This document shows, in pieces, positions 33,220-45,346 of a stretch of 64,000 nucleotides of DNA. Source of the DNA: Larix kaempferi (Eukaryota; Streptophyta; Pinopsida; Pinales; Pinaceae). The translations under genes were made by a program, and so were the position numbers. The notes below the pieces were generated by a model. It did no database searches. It saw only the letters and a list, made by a program, of their open reading frames with translations, and was not told the DNA's origin. Every line of letters begins with the position of its first letter. Within the stretch, counting starts at the first letter, position 1. Location of the stretch: positions 13,104,001-13,168,000 of the forward strand of contig BSBM01000151.1 of the NCBI GenBank assembly GCA_027924585.1, written 5' to 3'.

Positions 33220-36200
33220 ACTTTACTCAAGATGGAATTCATAATCATTTATTAATCTAAGAGGACCATAACACCTGCATGCAAACTTTATTTTAGGCAC
33301 ACAATACACCATTGTAAATCTCTCAACAAGATTTACACAATAATTATATAAACTAGCACAACCACTTAACTTGTGGCTAGTGAACACTCATAGGCCACAA
33401 GTTAAGTGCCACAAATAAGTAATAAGTTATCTATTACTATGATACTAGCTTGGAGGTGGCAGTTCACTTCGGTGATTGTTAGTAGGAGACGGTCCACTCA
33501 GGTGATTGTTTGTACGACCACATCTTTCTAGAATCTCTATCTTGAAATTAAATCATCAAAATCTATATAATATTAACATTTTCATTATTAAATAAATGAA
33601 ATTTTTTGTTTGAATAATCTGTGAAAGCATTATGTTTCTTGTGGTTATGTTGTAAAGCTCTATGCTATAAAATTATTATTTTTCATTTTTAAATGTTTAA
33701 TTAAAATATTTTAAATTAATAAAATATTTATTATTATTAATATGAGTCATGCATCCATGTATAATATATCATGTGTACTATTACCATTCTTTCATTGAAT
33801 CAATACAATTTTTTCATTGTTTTTCTTATTCTCTCAACTTTACAAGTTTGTTGTTCATTGTTACTAGCTAAATTTTCTTAGCAAATTTCACTACAATTTC
33901 ATAATAGGTTTTATATCATATTAAAACAATATGAATCCTAAAGGGTGCATATGGCATGATGGGCCCACCCCCACGTAGCATGCTATTATGTTATGTTTAA
34001 GTAATGGCTTTTGTAAAGGGACACTTTAATTTCCTACAATTCTAATTTGCTATGTTATGATAAAGTACATGGTAAAGTTACTAATCTCTATTAAGTTTTA
34101 TTTTGAGAAAATCTCCCATTTCGTAAAGCGACACCTAAAGAGGTAAACACCAAGTTAGGGAAGGTTGAAGGTCGAACAACCTAACAAATATGTAATAAAT
34201 ACAAAGAGTGCAAAGAGGGATGGAACTCTTTTGGAGCTTTGAGATGTTTTCAAGCTGCTATTGTAAAAAAAAAAATTCTTGTGAATTAATTTGAAAAAGC
34301 TCTCAAGTGAAATGTTTGGACTATTCCAATGTATGAATGGTTTTAACTTGTTTTGTTGAATTTGAAAAAACTCTCAAGTAAAATGTTTGGACTATTCCAA
34401 TGTATGAATGGTTTTAACTTGTTTTGTTGTTGATGCTATATTATTATTATTATTATGTGAAAATGATTGACTTGTGTATGACTAGTATACTTTTTTTCAT
34501 TATATTTTCTTATCTCTACAACTTTGAAAATCACTTGCTTAGTGAATAATTATTAGTTTTAATTGAATGAAAGTGAGAATAATCCTCTTTAATTTATGGT
34601 TGATTATGCATATATCTTTGCTTGTCCTAAGGAAACTCATTTTCTCAAACACTTACAATTTTATAATTATGCATTTAATAATTAATAGTTTTATTAGGCA
34701 CAGCTCCTATCTAGGATAGATTTCCTTTTGGTAGTTTGATTTAGAATAGAAGTATACTACAATTTGCACACCATCCCCAATCTAAAAACAAAAATCAATA
34801 ATGATTGTCGAGCCATAATCTGGATGGGTTCCCTATTCTAAACAATGTGAGGTCTAATTGGGACCTTACATTGAGTGAACCCCTTGCTATTGACACTGGG
34901 GAATTTTTCCGTGTCAACTAATTGCAACATTCAAAAGAATCTAATGAAGACCAAAGACCAAAGGTCTCAATTTGGCCCACAAGAATATGAATAAACCTTA
35001 CTTGTTGAAGGAGATTGATTGGCATTCCAAGGCAATACTATAACACAGGACATGCGTTGCTTTATTGGAATGGTTCAAATTGACACCAAGGGTAATTCAA
35101 TCCAACGCAAAATGGATTCCAGAATGAAGGGTGGAGCAACAAGTCCTAAAGCCTAAGAAAATAATTTTACTTTGATAGGATTGTAGAGATGGCAACAAAG
35201 ACAAAGGTTGGTATTACAAGGCAAAATTGACAAAAATATGATATTGCTTGATTGTGGTTAGGAGGAAAAGCTTAGATTGTTGCAAAATATTGAAGGACAC
35301 ATACAAAGGGTAAGGACACTTGGAATGAGTGTAGTTACCTTGCATGTATTCCTCTACAATTTAACAAAAAATCCAAGAAGTAATTTTTTGGTTTTCCTAT
35401 TTGGGTTTCTAGGGTAATCTTTATTTTCTAATATGTTAATTGCATGTGTGATTGAATGTTTTTTTTTGGTGTATTCTCATGTAAATTGCATTCAATATAA
35501 GAGTAAAAGTCACGCACATAATTGAATTTCTAGGCTAAGTCTCTAAATCTATTATTGTTGGGTTATTTAATTTGTGCAATGATTGTGTGAACCACATGTA
35601 ATAAAACATATGACACCATACCCTCCATCTAAGATTTCCAATTGCTTGATCATTGAATCAAAATTTATGTTGAGCATTGTGTAAATCATAAGTCACATCC
35701 CAGAAATTGCATTATTTAGAGTTTATTTGCTTATGTGTTGCATAGCCATATGCTATAACCCAAATATGCACCACATGCTTTATTAAAATTGGAGGGAGTT
35801 TCCTAAACCATCACTGGGCTATGTTTTAGTAGGATATAACCATTATGTTGTCAAGAAATACACAATTGAGATCACGTGTGTAATTATCTACCTACCACTA
35901 GTTTTGTATGGGTAAATAATTATAAATTCATGTGTAATATCATATGTTAATGGTGATAGTGGTAATAATAGTAAAGTGTTTACATCTTGTTATTAATTGC
36001 TTGTATTATGGGTTGGACATATATGATGGTTTGAATGTTGGGTTGGAATATTGTAATTTATCAAAAATGTTATTTGGTTGTCAATTGATATGGAGTGTGT
36101 TTGAATCCCTATTGGGAATTGGTCTTGGCACTACAAATCAAATGAACCAAATTTTGAAACCAAACCTAAGTAAATCTATTTATTCATATATATTGGTGAA

Positions 36201-36639
36201 TAGACTCAAAGTGAAGAATATTGAACTTAGCTTAATTGTAATTACAAAGACACTAAAGTTTAAATTTTTCCTTGAAGATCTGTGTTGGAAAGACTGATGG
36301 GTGGGCCTTACGCCTACCATTTGCAAATTAGTGAAAGATGCTCTTCTCAGGTGTCTCACACAAAGCACATATACTAGGACTATACCACAACCTCTTTTGA
36401 TAATTTGTCACAATGAACAACTTGATATTTAGGATGAACCATAAGAGTATCCTTATTTTTAGGGGATCTTTTAGTTTCCAAATAATTACATCTCCAATCC
36501 ACATTTATCATCATTGTAAGAAGGGAAGACTTACAAACTCCACCCTCTTCACCCAAGCACCAAGTCGTCCTAGTTTCTTTGTTGTATTCCACCCTAAAAA
36601 CCACAACCCTCTATCTTCCCTACCATGTACATTAGATAA
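33220..36639. other. Intergenic, no gene recognised
   Basis: AT-rich DNA. A 71-bp tandem duplication lies at 34289-34430 (atttgaaaaa, gtttggactattccaatg). About 34800-35400 has somewhat richer, gene-like composition, but no frame longer than chance and no known protein. An open frame of 117 codons at 35944-36297 has a leucine/isoleucine-rich start but no match I can recognise. Confidence 0.5.
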
Positions 36640-37570
36640 GAAATGTATATCTTTAGAATGGAAATGGTTTTCTGAACCTTGGGATAGTCTAGGAGCGTCC
36701 CCCCCCCATCTAGGGATTTGTGTTATATCTTACCCTTTTACCACTTGCTATAAGCCATGCCGATTTATTACCAATGATGTGAAAGGAATCTATCATAACT
36801 CTCAAATGCATTAATCTATGATCCTCATTGGCCAATGCATGATTATATGATCCCCATTGGCCTTTTTGTTTGGAAACCAACCATTTAGAGAGATATCCCT
36901 TGCTCAGCAAACATATTCACTCATTTACACATTGGTGATGCATCTTCTAGATTGAAGAACAAGCATATAGAGTTGGTCAATCCAACATTGTCCCTAAGGT
37001 TTTTATTTCAAGCAATGAGTGCAATATCTAATACTCAATGATAAACCTTGTTTAGAGAGAATTCCTTTGCTTGCTTGGAATATCCATCTATTTTCTCACC
37101 ACTTTAGTATATGTCTCCCATATTGTTCAACATGCACATAGTGTTGGTTTGTTATCAAGCATAACTCTCATGTAGACTACACTTCAAAAGTTGATCTCGC
37201 TTGCTCTCTTGACAAATCCATTTTTTTTCTCGACACTTTGGTGATATGACTTCCATATTGAACAACTAGCATAAAGTATTGGTCTCATGAGCCCCAACCC
37301 TAGGCTTCATCTTTCAATTAGCCATTCTAAGATTTCATACTCTTGGAGAGATTTTCCTTTCTCAGCAAGAAAATAATAATAAAACAAGATAGTCACCTAA
37401 AAAAATGTAACCATTAACATAGCCATATTTTAGTTTTAACAATAGTAATTTGATTTTAATATTACAACTTAACCAATTAACATAGCCATATTTTAATTTT
37501 AATAATAAAAATTTTATTTTAATATTACAAACTAACTAATTAACATAGCCCTATTTTAATTTTAATAATT
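36640..37570. repeat. Segmental duplication, copy 2
   Basis: Homologous to 29533-31110. Near its right end a unit of about 60 bp (attttaataataa, attacaaactaac, taacatagccatattt) repeats three times (37400-37560). Copy 1 has two such units. Confidence 0.85.
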
Positions 37571-37894
37571 AAGTCGTTAGGCGTTTATGTCTTACTTTTT
37601 GGGGGATGGACTTGGAAGATCCGATCATCAAGATCAAGGTGTAGATGACACTTGTGCAGTCAGGATCGTTTCAATGGTCGTCATTTTTTAGTTAGGGGTA
37701 ATGGTTAGTTTAATAATGTGTTTAAAATGGGTTTTGCTTTAACCAATTTCACGTGGAGTTTGTTTGGAAGCCATCTAGATCCGTGGAGTTTGCATGGAAG
37801 CCATCAGGTAGAGTTAGTTGGGGACCATTACATCAGAGTTGCCGTCGTGATCTCAATTTGATGTGATTTTAGCGCGTGGTGAAGTTCGGTGGGG

Positions 37895-37996
37895 TTCTTT
37901 ACTGCGCGTGGCAAGGTGGACTGTTGTGGACTGGGCACGTGGCAAGGTGGTGGTTGTGGACTGGGCGCATGGCAAGGTGACGGTTGTGGACTGGGA
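37895..37996. repeat. Minisatellite, three units of about 31 bp
   Basis: cgtggcaaggtgg and ttgtggactggg repeat three times just before the Copia-3 insertion. The sequence between 37571 and 37894 is not recognised. Confidence 0.85.
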
Positions 37997-38003
37997 ATTA
38001 TAT

Positions 38004-38604
38004 TGTTGAAATATTGTAACTTCTAAGAATATTATATTTGTACTTTATTATTCCGGAGATGTTTCATTCCTCCGTGAAGACCTTATTGTATATCTGGAGA
38101 TGTTTTATTCCTCTATGGAGAATGTGGTAACTTGGGTTATTAGACTTCCCTAGTGGGGGTCGGCCCTGTATGAGTCATGTGGGTTAAAGGGTTATTAGAC
38201 CACCCTAGTGGGGTCGGCCTTGTCATATTATGTTAAGTGGTTAAGTTGGGGCCGACCTAGTTAATGTGAAAGACAAGTTGGAGCAGGGTATAAATAGAGG
38301 AGGTGTGTTTCTCATTTATCACACTCACTCACATTCACTTACTCATGAGTGGCGCATAGGTGAGAGAGAGATCTTCTATGAAGGAGAAGGAGCTCATGTT
38401 TGGGATTACATCTTTTGTATTTGCTGGTCATCTATATTGAGGAATCTTACTGGGTTTTCTACCCCATGAGGGTTTCCCAGGATAAATCTGTGTCTCTTGT
38501 GTTTATGCTATGCTTGTTGTTCTTTCAGTGATCTTGTATATGCTATTGTTGTGAAATGGAATGTAATACTAATATTATCTATCTTAGAATATTAAATATT
38601 AACA
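38004..38604 (+). repeat. Copia-3 5' LTR
   Basis: Begins tgttgaaatattg, ends attaaca. TATA box tataaata at 38289-38296. An imperfect repeat of about 65 bp upstream of the TATA box (gggttattagac, cctagtggggtcggcc) is present in both LTRs. Confidence 0.94.
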
Positions 38605-38616
38605 TGGTATCAAAGC
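38605..38616 (+). promoter_or_regulatory. Copia-3 primer-binding site
   Basis: tggtatcaaagc, one mismatch from the initiator methionine tRNA complement used in the other two elements. Confidence 0.88.
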
Positions 38617-41053
38617 TATCCTGAAGGAAGGAAATGTATGGCACTTACGACACTTTTCTCACTTGCGACAATTTGCAAGTTAGGGTTTTGTATAGAAAAA
38701 ACCAGTCATCGTGGCACTTTCGCTATAAATCCATTTTGGCGAAGTTTCAGGATCTGAAACTTCTACAAGTCGTAGATAACATCCTATGTACCTTGTGTCC
38801 AAAGGACAGCCTCAGATTCATTGTACTTTGTGATTTATGATCCGTACAAGTTAGGGTTTCTGCCTCTTCCATATCTCAGTCATAAATAGGTGACCTAGGA
38901 AAAAAGGTCATATATCGGGCTAGGAAGCTCCAAATGAAATTTCGTAAAACGTGACAGGTAGAGCACGGACTGTAGTTTCTTAGGAAAGTTTTTCAAAGGC
39001 CGAAGTTGAACCAGTGACACGTGGAACGATGTACAAGTTCACTCTCTTGTTTTATCCCATAAACAGGTCACGTTGTGACACTTGGCATAACTCTTTCTCA
39101 GAGAATCCAATTGAGGTCAGACCTATGGGGTTGGAAAGATGACAGGTTAGGCTACCACAGGCCGAAGTTTTAGACCCTGTGGATTCATAATTTCAGAGAT
39201 GCACCAGAAATAATCAAGGGCATATTTCTGTCAAAACAGAATTGGATTTTGAGCACCTTCATTCTTGGCTTGTCATTACTGTGGGAATTTAGGGCTTCAA
39301 AGAAAGTTGGAATTTCTGGAATCAGAGTCCACGGCTAAATGATCGTCATCAAAATCGAAATTTAGAGACCAAGATCGAATTTTTTGGTTGGGCAGAAGGT
39401 TGGGCTTGATCAAACCCTAGTTCGGGATTTTGATCAGAAAGGTGAAAAATCAGGGCTTTTGCAAAAGTTGGAATTTTTGAAATTTGTGACCACGGCTGGA
39501 AGCTCCTCAGAAAAATCAAAGTTTAGAACAAAATATCTAACCTTTTGGATGGGCAGAAGACCGGTATTTATCAAACCCTAGTTCGGGATCTTGTCTAGAA
39601 GATCCGAAAATTTCAAAGGCAATTTTGAGGGGTCAAATTTTGCAGTTTTCAAAATTGAAATATACCAACTTGATCAGCTCAGCAAGCCACATCTTTCCAT
39701 CCATTCAGAAGTTTGAAATTCAAAATTTGAATTTTTAGGGTTTCTCTAACAAACCCTAATCTAGCTCCAGATCCAGTTTCATCAATTCAAAGTGGATTGG
39801 GTTAATCCTAGAAGAGATTGAATTGGACACCTGCATAAGTGAATAAGTTCCAGTTCCAGAGGGAGATGAGGCTAAGGCCTTACATAAGAAGACTACAAGA
39901 AATCTCAACAGGTATGACTTAAGGAGATACATGTATGTGTTGAAATCTGTTCATGATTAAGTTTATGATATGTTTGTCTTCATATTATTGAGGTTAGTAC
40001 AATCTTGATTAATCTTAGAAGAATGAATGCATGTGAATTATAGAAGACATTCATTGATTAGGGTTATATGATTGTACTAATGCACCTGTGGTGTTGTATG
40101 AGGATGATGTTGTCTGCTAACAAGATACAGGTACATCAAGAAAGACAAATCAAGTTCTATGACCATGATGACATGAAGACAAAAGACTCATTCATAATCT
40201 TTAATCACATAGAAGCTCTACTTACGAGGTATGTATGACTTTGTTCTACTATGCTTAACCTATGAGATATGCAGGTTCTAGTGCAAGGTCTCTAAATCAT
40301 TGAAGAGAACAAAGAAGATATTGTTTGGGTATGTTAAGACATAACCAAGTTTGATAATCCAGGTATGTTTTCCTATATCAAGTTAGATTCCTACTTTGTT
40401 AGGATCTTAGGTAAGTATACCTATGTATGAAATGATCATGACCATACATACTTAAGATTATCATGTTTTGATAGTATTGATACTATACTAATGAATGTAT
40501 GATTATGTATGAGATCATGAGGATGACACTAGTGCACACTTGAGCATGCATAGTGGTCCAGGATGGATAAGAAGTTCAAAGACATATAGAGATCAAGCGG
40601 GAGGCAACCATAAAAGATAAGTATTTGAATTGTTATTTGAATCTTAAATAGTAAATTATATTGCTTGTAATAGTTGTATGCATATTTGTATTCCTAGAAT
40701 ATATCATGCTGAGTGTAAGCATTCATATAACATTGAACAGTATACTACTAATATGCATATGATTGGTAAGTTAGAAAAACATTCCATTGTTGCTTGTCTA
40801 GAATGAAACCTCTTTGCTAACATGTTGAGAGTTGTGCACGCTCTTGATAGTATGTTTTGGTAGAGATGGAAGGCATCTAGATAGCCACTATATGCATACA
40901 GGATATGGAAAGGTGTTGTGCCAAAGTATTGGTCAAGATAGTTGCATAACTATGTGAATCATATTTGTATGCATAATAGGTTATCATTGAAATGTCAACA
41001 TGATTTGATGATTATGAAGTATTACTAATCATGTAATTAACTTTGATTTGTAG
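38617..41053 (+). other. Copia-3 long non-coding leader
   Basis: Homologous to 11112-13745. No Gag, protease or integrase motif is seen. Like its relative it contains several caggtatg or aggtatgt words (39911, 40229 and 40361) and ends in a ttgtag just before gaaagatc, where the RT block of Copia-2 also begins. Confidence 0.8.
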
Positions 41054-41529
41054 GAAAGATCATGAATAATGATGAACACTGAACAAGTGATGGATGTTCA
41101 ACAAGAAGACTTACAAATCAAACATACTACAGAAGGCTCGTGGCTAGAAGATTCTATTAGAAAAAGGAAGAGGATCATGATGAGATGTTTGCTCCAAATG
41201 GCTAGATAAGACCATTTTCTTAATGGTGTAATTGAAGAAGAAGTGCGAATCGAGAAAACTCCCAGGATTAAATTGAAGAAAGCTCTGTGCGGGTACCCAG
41301 GGTCGATAGCCATTTGATAAGCTTAATGATCACCATGGGTGATAGTCTATTTCAACCTTTGCTACAAGGTTGAAGATGGTATCTATATATACAGATGAAA
41401 TTCTTCTCTTAGATGGATGCAAGAAGGAACTCACCACCGAGTTCGAATGATCTTAAGGCTCATATCAGTAGACCCATCTGACGGGAGATGGCACAGATAG
41501 ATATGCAGAAGATCACTCAATGCAGAGTG

Positions 41530-42619
41530 TGAATGATGTTCAGTCACAGAGGGAGAATTGATAGCTTCTTGACAAGCTTGGGCTTTACCAAAATTAAAGT
41601 TGATCCTAACCTTTACCTTAAGGTTATGGATGATGAACTTGTCATACTATTACTGTATGTGGATGATCTCTTTCTGACAGGGAATGAGAAACGGATCATG
41701 GAAATCAAGAAGAAGATAGCTACAGAATTTGAGATGAAATATATCGGATTGATGCGTTACTTCCTAGGTCTGGAAGTATGGAAAGGCCCAAAAGGAATCT
41801 TTCTCAACCAAGGAAAGTATGATGTGGAAATCTTGAAGAGATTTGATGTGTTGGAATGCAAAATCCATGGCCACTCCTATGGATTCCAACTTGAAGCTGT
41901 TAGCTGATGACTCATCAGAGTTAGTGGATGTGACTCTGTACAGACAGATTATTGGATCATTGATGTATCTTGTGAACACTAGGCCATATATATGCTTTGC
42001 TGTGAACACCTTGAGTCAGTATCTAGTGGAACCTAGGTGTGTTCACCTGATAGCTGCAAAGCATGTAATGAGGTACCTAAAGGGTACGATAGACTTTGGT
42101 CTATGTTGTCCTGGAGATCATGACTTCAGATTATATGGCTACACAGATGTTGATTGGGCAGGAAGTGTATCAGATAGGAAGAGCACATTGGGCGGATGTT
42201 ATTGTCTAGGATTTGCCATGATCTTGTGGTTTGGTAGGAAGCAGTCTAGTGTGGCTCTCAGCACAGCTGAAGTGGAATATATTGTTGCTTACTCTGCTAG
42301 TTGTGAAGCAATATGGATTCAGAAGTTGTTATCGGGATTGTTTGACTTAGAGATGGACCCCACTATGATCATGTGTCACAACCAGAGTTGTATCAAGATG
42401 ACATAGAATCCAGTGTTCCATGATAAGTCAAAGCACATAGAGATCCAATATTTCTATATATGAGATATGGTGCAGAAAGGAGCTATCAAGCTCGAGTATG
42501 TGAGCACTGATGAACAAGTTGCTAATATATTGACCAAACCTCTGTCTCAAGTAAAGTTTGAGTATTTCCGAGACAATCTTGGTGTGATGCAGAAGGACCC
42601 TTCTCGAAAGGGGGAGTGA
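41530..42619 (+). pseudogene. Copia-3 RT-RNase H remnant
   Basis: Begins in RT at DSFLTSLGFTKIKVDPNLY and keeps YVDD in LLLYVDDLFLTG, so the RT active site survives here where Copia-2 has YVDN. RNase H words DVDWAGS, DRKSTLGG, STAEVEYIVAYSAS and HNQSCIK follow (H in place of the catalytic D of DNQS). The frame shifts near 41855, stops at 42404 and ends at 42617-42619. The first half of RT (41054-41530) is scrambled by deletions and stops. Confidence 0.93.
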
Positions 42620-42729
42620 TATGATCATTGATGATGAGATTTCCTGCATTGACAGTAAGTTCGATGATGTGGATACCTGTATTGATGATGTCGACGATGA
42701 GGTCAATGAGTGGTACTTAGACTTGGTCT

Positions 42730-43105
42730 AAGATGATGAGGAGATTGTATCATCCCCGGACTTTGGTCCCTGAATTGATCCATAGGAATATGTCTTCGAT
42801 AAGTGGTCCCTAGTGGACGAGAGAGATTGCATCATCCCCAAACTTTGGTCCCTAAATTGATCCATAGACATATGTCTTCGAGAAGTGGTCCCTAGTGGAT
42901 GAGAGTGATTGCATCATCCCTGGACTTAGGTCCCTAAATTGATCCGTAGACATCTGTCTCCGAGAATTGATGATAGGACTACATCGTCCCTGAGCATTTG
43001 GTTCAAAATGTACGTGATAGGACTACATCGTCCTTGAAAATTTGATTCAAAATGTACGTGATACGACTGCATCATCCCTGGACATTTGGTTCAAAATGTA
43101 CATGA
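42730..43105. repeat. Two short tandem arrays in Copia-3
   Basis: First, three copies of a unit of about 85 bp (catccccggactttggtccct, gatccatag, agtggtccctagtgg). Then three copies of a unit of about 55 bp (gactacatcgtcc, catttggttcaaaatgtacg). Confidence 0.85.
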
Positions 43106-43700
43106 TGGGATTGTATCGTCCCTAGACATGAGACTTGTCCTAAAAGGATCATGGATTGTATCGTCCCTAGACATGAGACTTGTCTTAAAAGGATCACGGA
43201 TTGCATTGTCCATAGACATGAGACTTGTCTAAAATTGATAAGGATTGATCATCCTGGAAGTAGATCTGGATTGCATCGTCCATAGACATGAGACTTGTCT
43301 AAAATTGATAAGGATTGATCATCCTGGAAGTAGATCTGTATTGCATCGTCCATAGACATGAGACTTGTCTAAAATTGATAAGGATTGATCATCCTGGAAG
43401 TAGATCTGGATTGCATCGTCCATAGACATGAGACTTGTCTAAAATTGATAAGGATTGATCATCCTGGAAGTAGATCTGGATTGCATCGTCCATAGACATG
43501 AGACTTGTCTAAAATTGATAAGGATTGATCATCCTAGAAGTAGATTTGAAGTAGACCTAGATTGCATCATTCATAGACATGAGACTTGTCTAAAATTGAT
43601 AAGGATTGATCATCCTGGAAGTAGATCTGGATTGCATCATCCATAGACATGAGACTTGTCGAAAATTGATAAGGATTGATCATCCTGGAAGTAGATCATG
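43106..43700. repeat. 70-bp tandem array in Copia-3
   Basis: ttgcatcgtc recurs at 43271, 43341, 43411 and 43481, exactly 70 bases apart, and then at about 43562 and 43632. Units carry atagacatgagacttgtct and aaggattgatcatcctggaa. Shorter 50-bp forms precede them at 43106-43215. Confidence 0.93.
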
Positions 43701-43729
43701 TGTATTGCAGATTATGCTGCTATGATGAT

Positions 43730-43950
43730 ACTGTTGGTCGAGATGATCCAGATGCTGTCGATCGAGATGATCCAGATGTTGTCGATCAAGATGATCCAGA
43801 TGCTGTCAATCGAGATGATCCGATGTTGTCGATCAAGATGAGCTAGATGCTATCGATCGAGATGATCCAGATGTTGTTGATCGAGATGATCCAGATGCTG
43901 TTGATTGAGATGATCCAGATGCTGTTGATCGAGAATATCTAGATGTTGAT
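43730..43950. repeat. 24-bp tandem array in Copia-3
   Basis: About nine copies of gatgatccagatgctgtcgatcga-like units with a period near 24. It is followed by a poorly conserved gttgatg stretch up to the purine tract. Confidence 0.9.
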
Positions 43951-44162
43951 GATGGTGTTGTAGTTGTTCGAGTGCTCCAGAAGATGAAGACTTAGTACTG
44001 AAGATGTTGATGTTCCAGTATTGAAGATCTTGAAGATGTTCCAGTAAACTGTTTAATTACTGATGATGTATGAAGAAAGCTTCCAATGATTTATAAATGT
44101 ATCATGTATCATGTAGTTGATGACTCCTTGCTCCTGCAGATGTTGTTATAATATCCTTCTCG

Positions 44163-44173
44163 TTAAGGGGGAG
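44163..44173 (+). promoter_or_regulatory. Copia-3 polypurine tract
   Basis: ttaagggggag directly before the 3' LTR start at 44174. Confidence 0.85.
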
Positions 44174-44775
44174 TGTTGAAATATTGTAACTTCTAAGAAT
44201 ATTATATTTGAACTTTATTATTCCGGAGATGTTTCATTCCTCCGTGAAGACCTTATTGTATATCCGAAGATGTTTTATTCCTTCATGGAGAATGCGGTAA
44301 CTTGGGTTATTAGACTTCCCTAGTGGGGGTCGGCCCTGTATGAGTAATGTGGGTTAAAGGGTTATTAGACCACCCTAGTGGGGTCGGCCCTGTCACATTA
44401 TGCTAAGTGGTTAAGTTGGGGCTGACCTAGTTAATGTGAAAGACAAGTCGGAGTAGTGTATAAATAGAGGAGGTGTGTTCCTCATTTATCACACTCACTC
44501 ACATTCATTTACTTGTGAGTGGCACATAGGTGAGAGAGAGATCTGCTATGAAGGAGAAGGAGCTCATGTTTGGGATTACATCTTTTGTATTTGTTGGTCA
44601 TCTATATTGAGGAAGCTTTGCTGGGTTTCCTACCCCATGAGAGTTTCCCAGGATAAATGTGTGTCTCTTGTGTTTATGCTGTGCTTGTTGTTCTTTCAGT
44701 GATCTTGTATATACTATTGTTGTGAAATGGAATGTAATACTGATATTCTTTGTCTTAGCATATTAAATCTTAACC
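44174..44775 (+). repeat. Copia-3 3' LTR
   Basis: 602 bp, beginning tgttgaaatattg; TATA box tataaata at 44459-44466; the last two bases are cc. The duplication tatat follows. Confidence 0.93.
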
Positions 44776-44940
44776 TATATCAAGCAGATTCACCAGGATC
44801 CTTGTTCATATGAGCCCAGGAATTATGAGCCTGGATAACTGCTGATATGAGTCGGGTGTATGCGTTTTGTGTTTGTAGGGACCACTGCCGAAGTGTCCAC
44901 TTCAGAGGAAGAGAGCAAATATGGAGCCACGGGATTTTGC

Positions 44941-44948
44941 TATAAAAG
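44941..44948 (+). promoter_or_regulatory. TATA box of the thaumatin-like gene fragment
   Basis: tataaaag, 83-90 bases before the ATG at 45031. A piece of the downstream intron-exon boundary (ttgtagggaccactgccgaa) is duplicated upstream at about 44873-44893, so this promoter region is rearranged. Confidence 0.65.
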
Positions 44949-45030
44949 AGCTGCGAGATGCCTCTGTAAAGATGCACTGCACTGCGCTAAAGAACAGTAT
45001 TTTAGATTTTAAGTCAGCGAGTACTCCATC

Positions 45031-45346
45031 ATGGCATCCGTCATAAGTGTGTCTTTCTCATCGTTTTTTCTTACACTTTCATTTGAGGTTCATAACTTTG
45101 AAGAAATACTTTTGTTTCTGCAATGAATTATTATGAGGCTCACTTTTGTTAGAAAAATAATGTATGCATTTTGTGTAGTTTGCAGGGGCCACTGCCGAAA
45201 CGAAGTTTGTGATAAGCAACAACTGCCCGCAGACAGTTTGGGCGGCGAGTATAAATCCAAATGGGGGGAAAGAACTTCAAAGGGGGCAGTCACGGACTTT
45301 AACACTGCCCGAGCTGTCTCATAACAGAAGGACCTGGGGACGAACC
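45031..45346 (+). pseudogene. Thaumatin-like (PR-5) protein gene, truncated
   Basis: Exon 1 (45031-45087) encodes a signal-peptide-like start (MASVISVSFSSFFLTLSFE). After a candidate intron (45088-45185, GT...AG) exon 2 reads ATAETKFVISNNCPQTVWAA, NPNGGKELQRGQS, and TWGRT: the N-terminal thaumatin fold, including the first cysteine of NNCP and the WGRT word. Homology ends at about 45346, where the next family cysteine is expected. The remaining 150 or so residues with the other disulphides and acidic cleft are missing. The phases across the intron differ by one base. PR-5 proteins are secreted defence proteins. This copy cannot fold. Confidence 0.8.

Larger units (their letters stand above)
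38004..44775 (+). mobile_element. Copia-3: degenerate Copia element, same family as Copia-2
   Basis: LTRs of 601 and 602 bp, with target duplication tatat at 37999-38003 and 44776-44780. I count about 36 LTR differences, roughly 6 percent. The order is LTR, primer-binding site, about 2.4 kb leader, RT-RNase H remnant, tandem arrays, purine tract, LTR. The 3' LTR ends cc instead of ca. As in Copia-2, gag, protease and integrase are absent and the leader is homologous. The two copies therefore descend from an ancestor that already lacked them or share an independent loss; the first is more economical. The insertion lies about 165 bp upstream of the TATA box of a thaumatin-like gene fragment. 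Confidence 0.94.

Noticed and set aside
35944-36297. 117-codon frame with a hydrophobic start
   Set aside because: No family resemblance, no promoter or splice context, AT-rich composition like its flanks.
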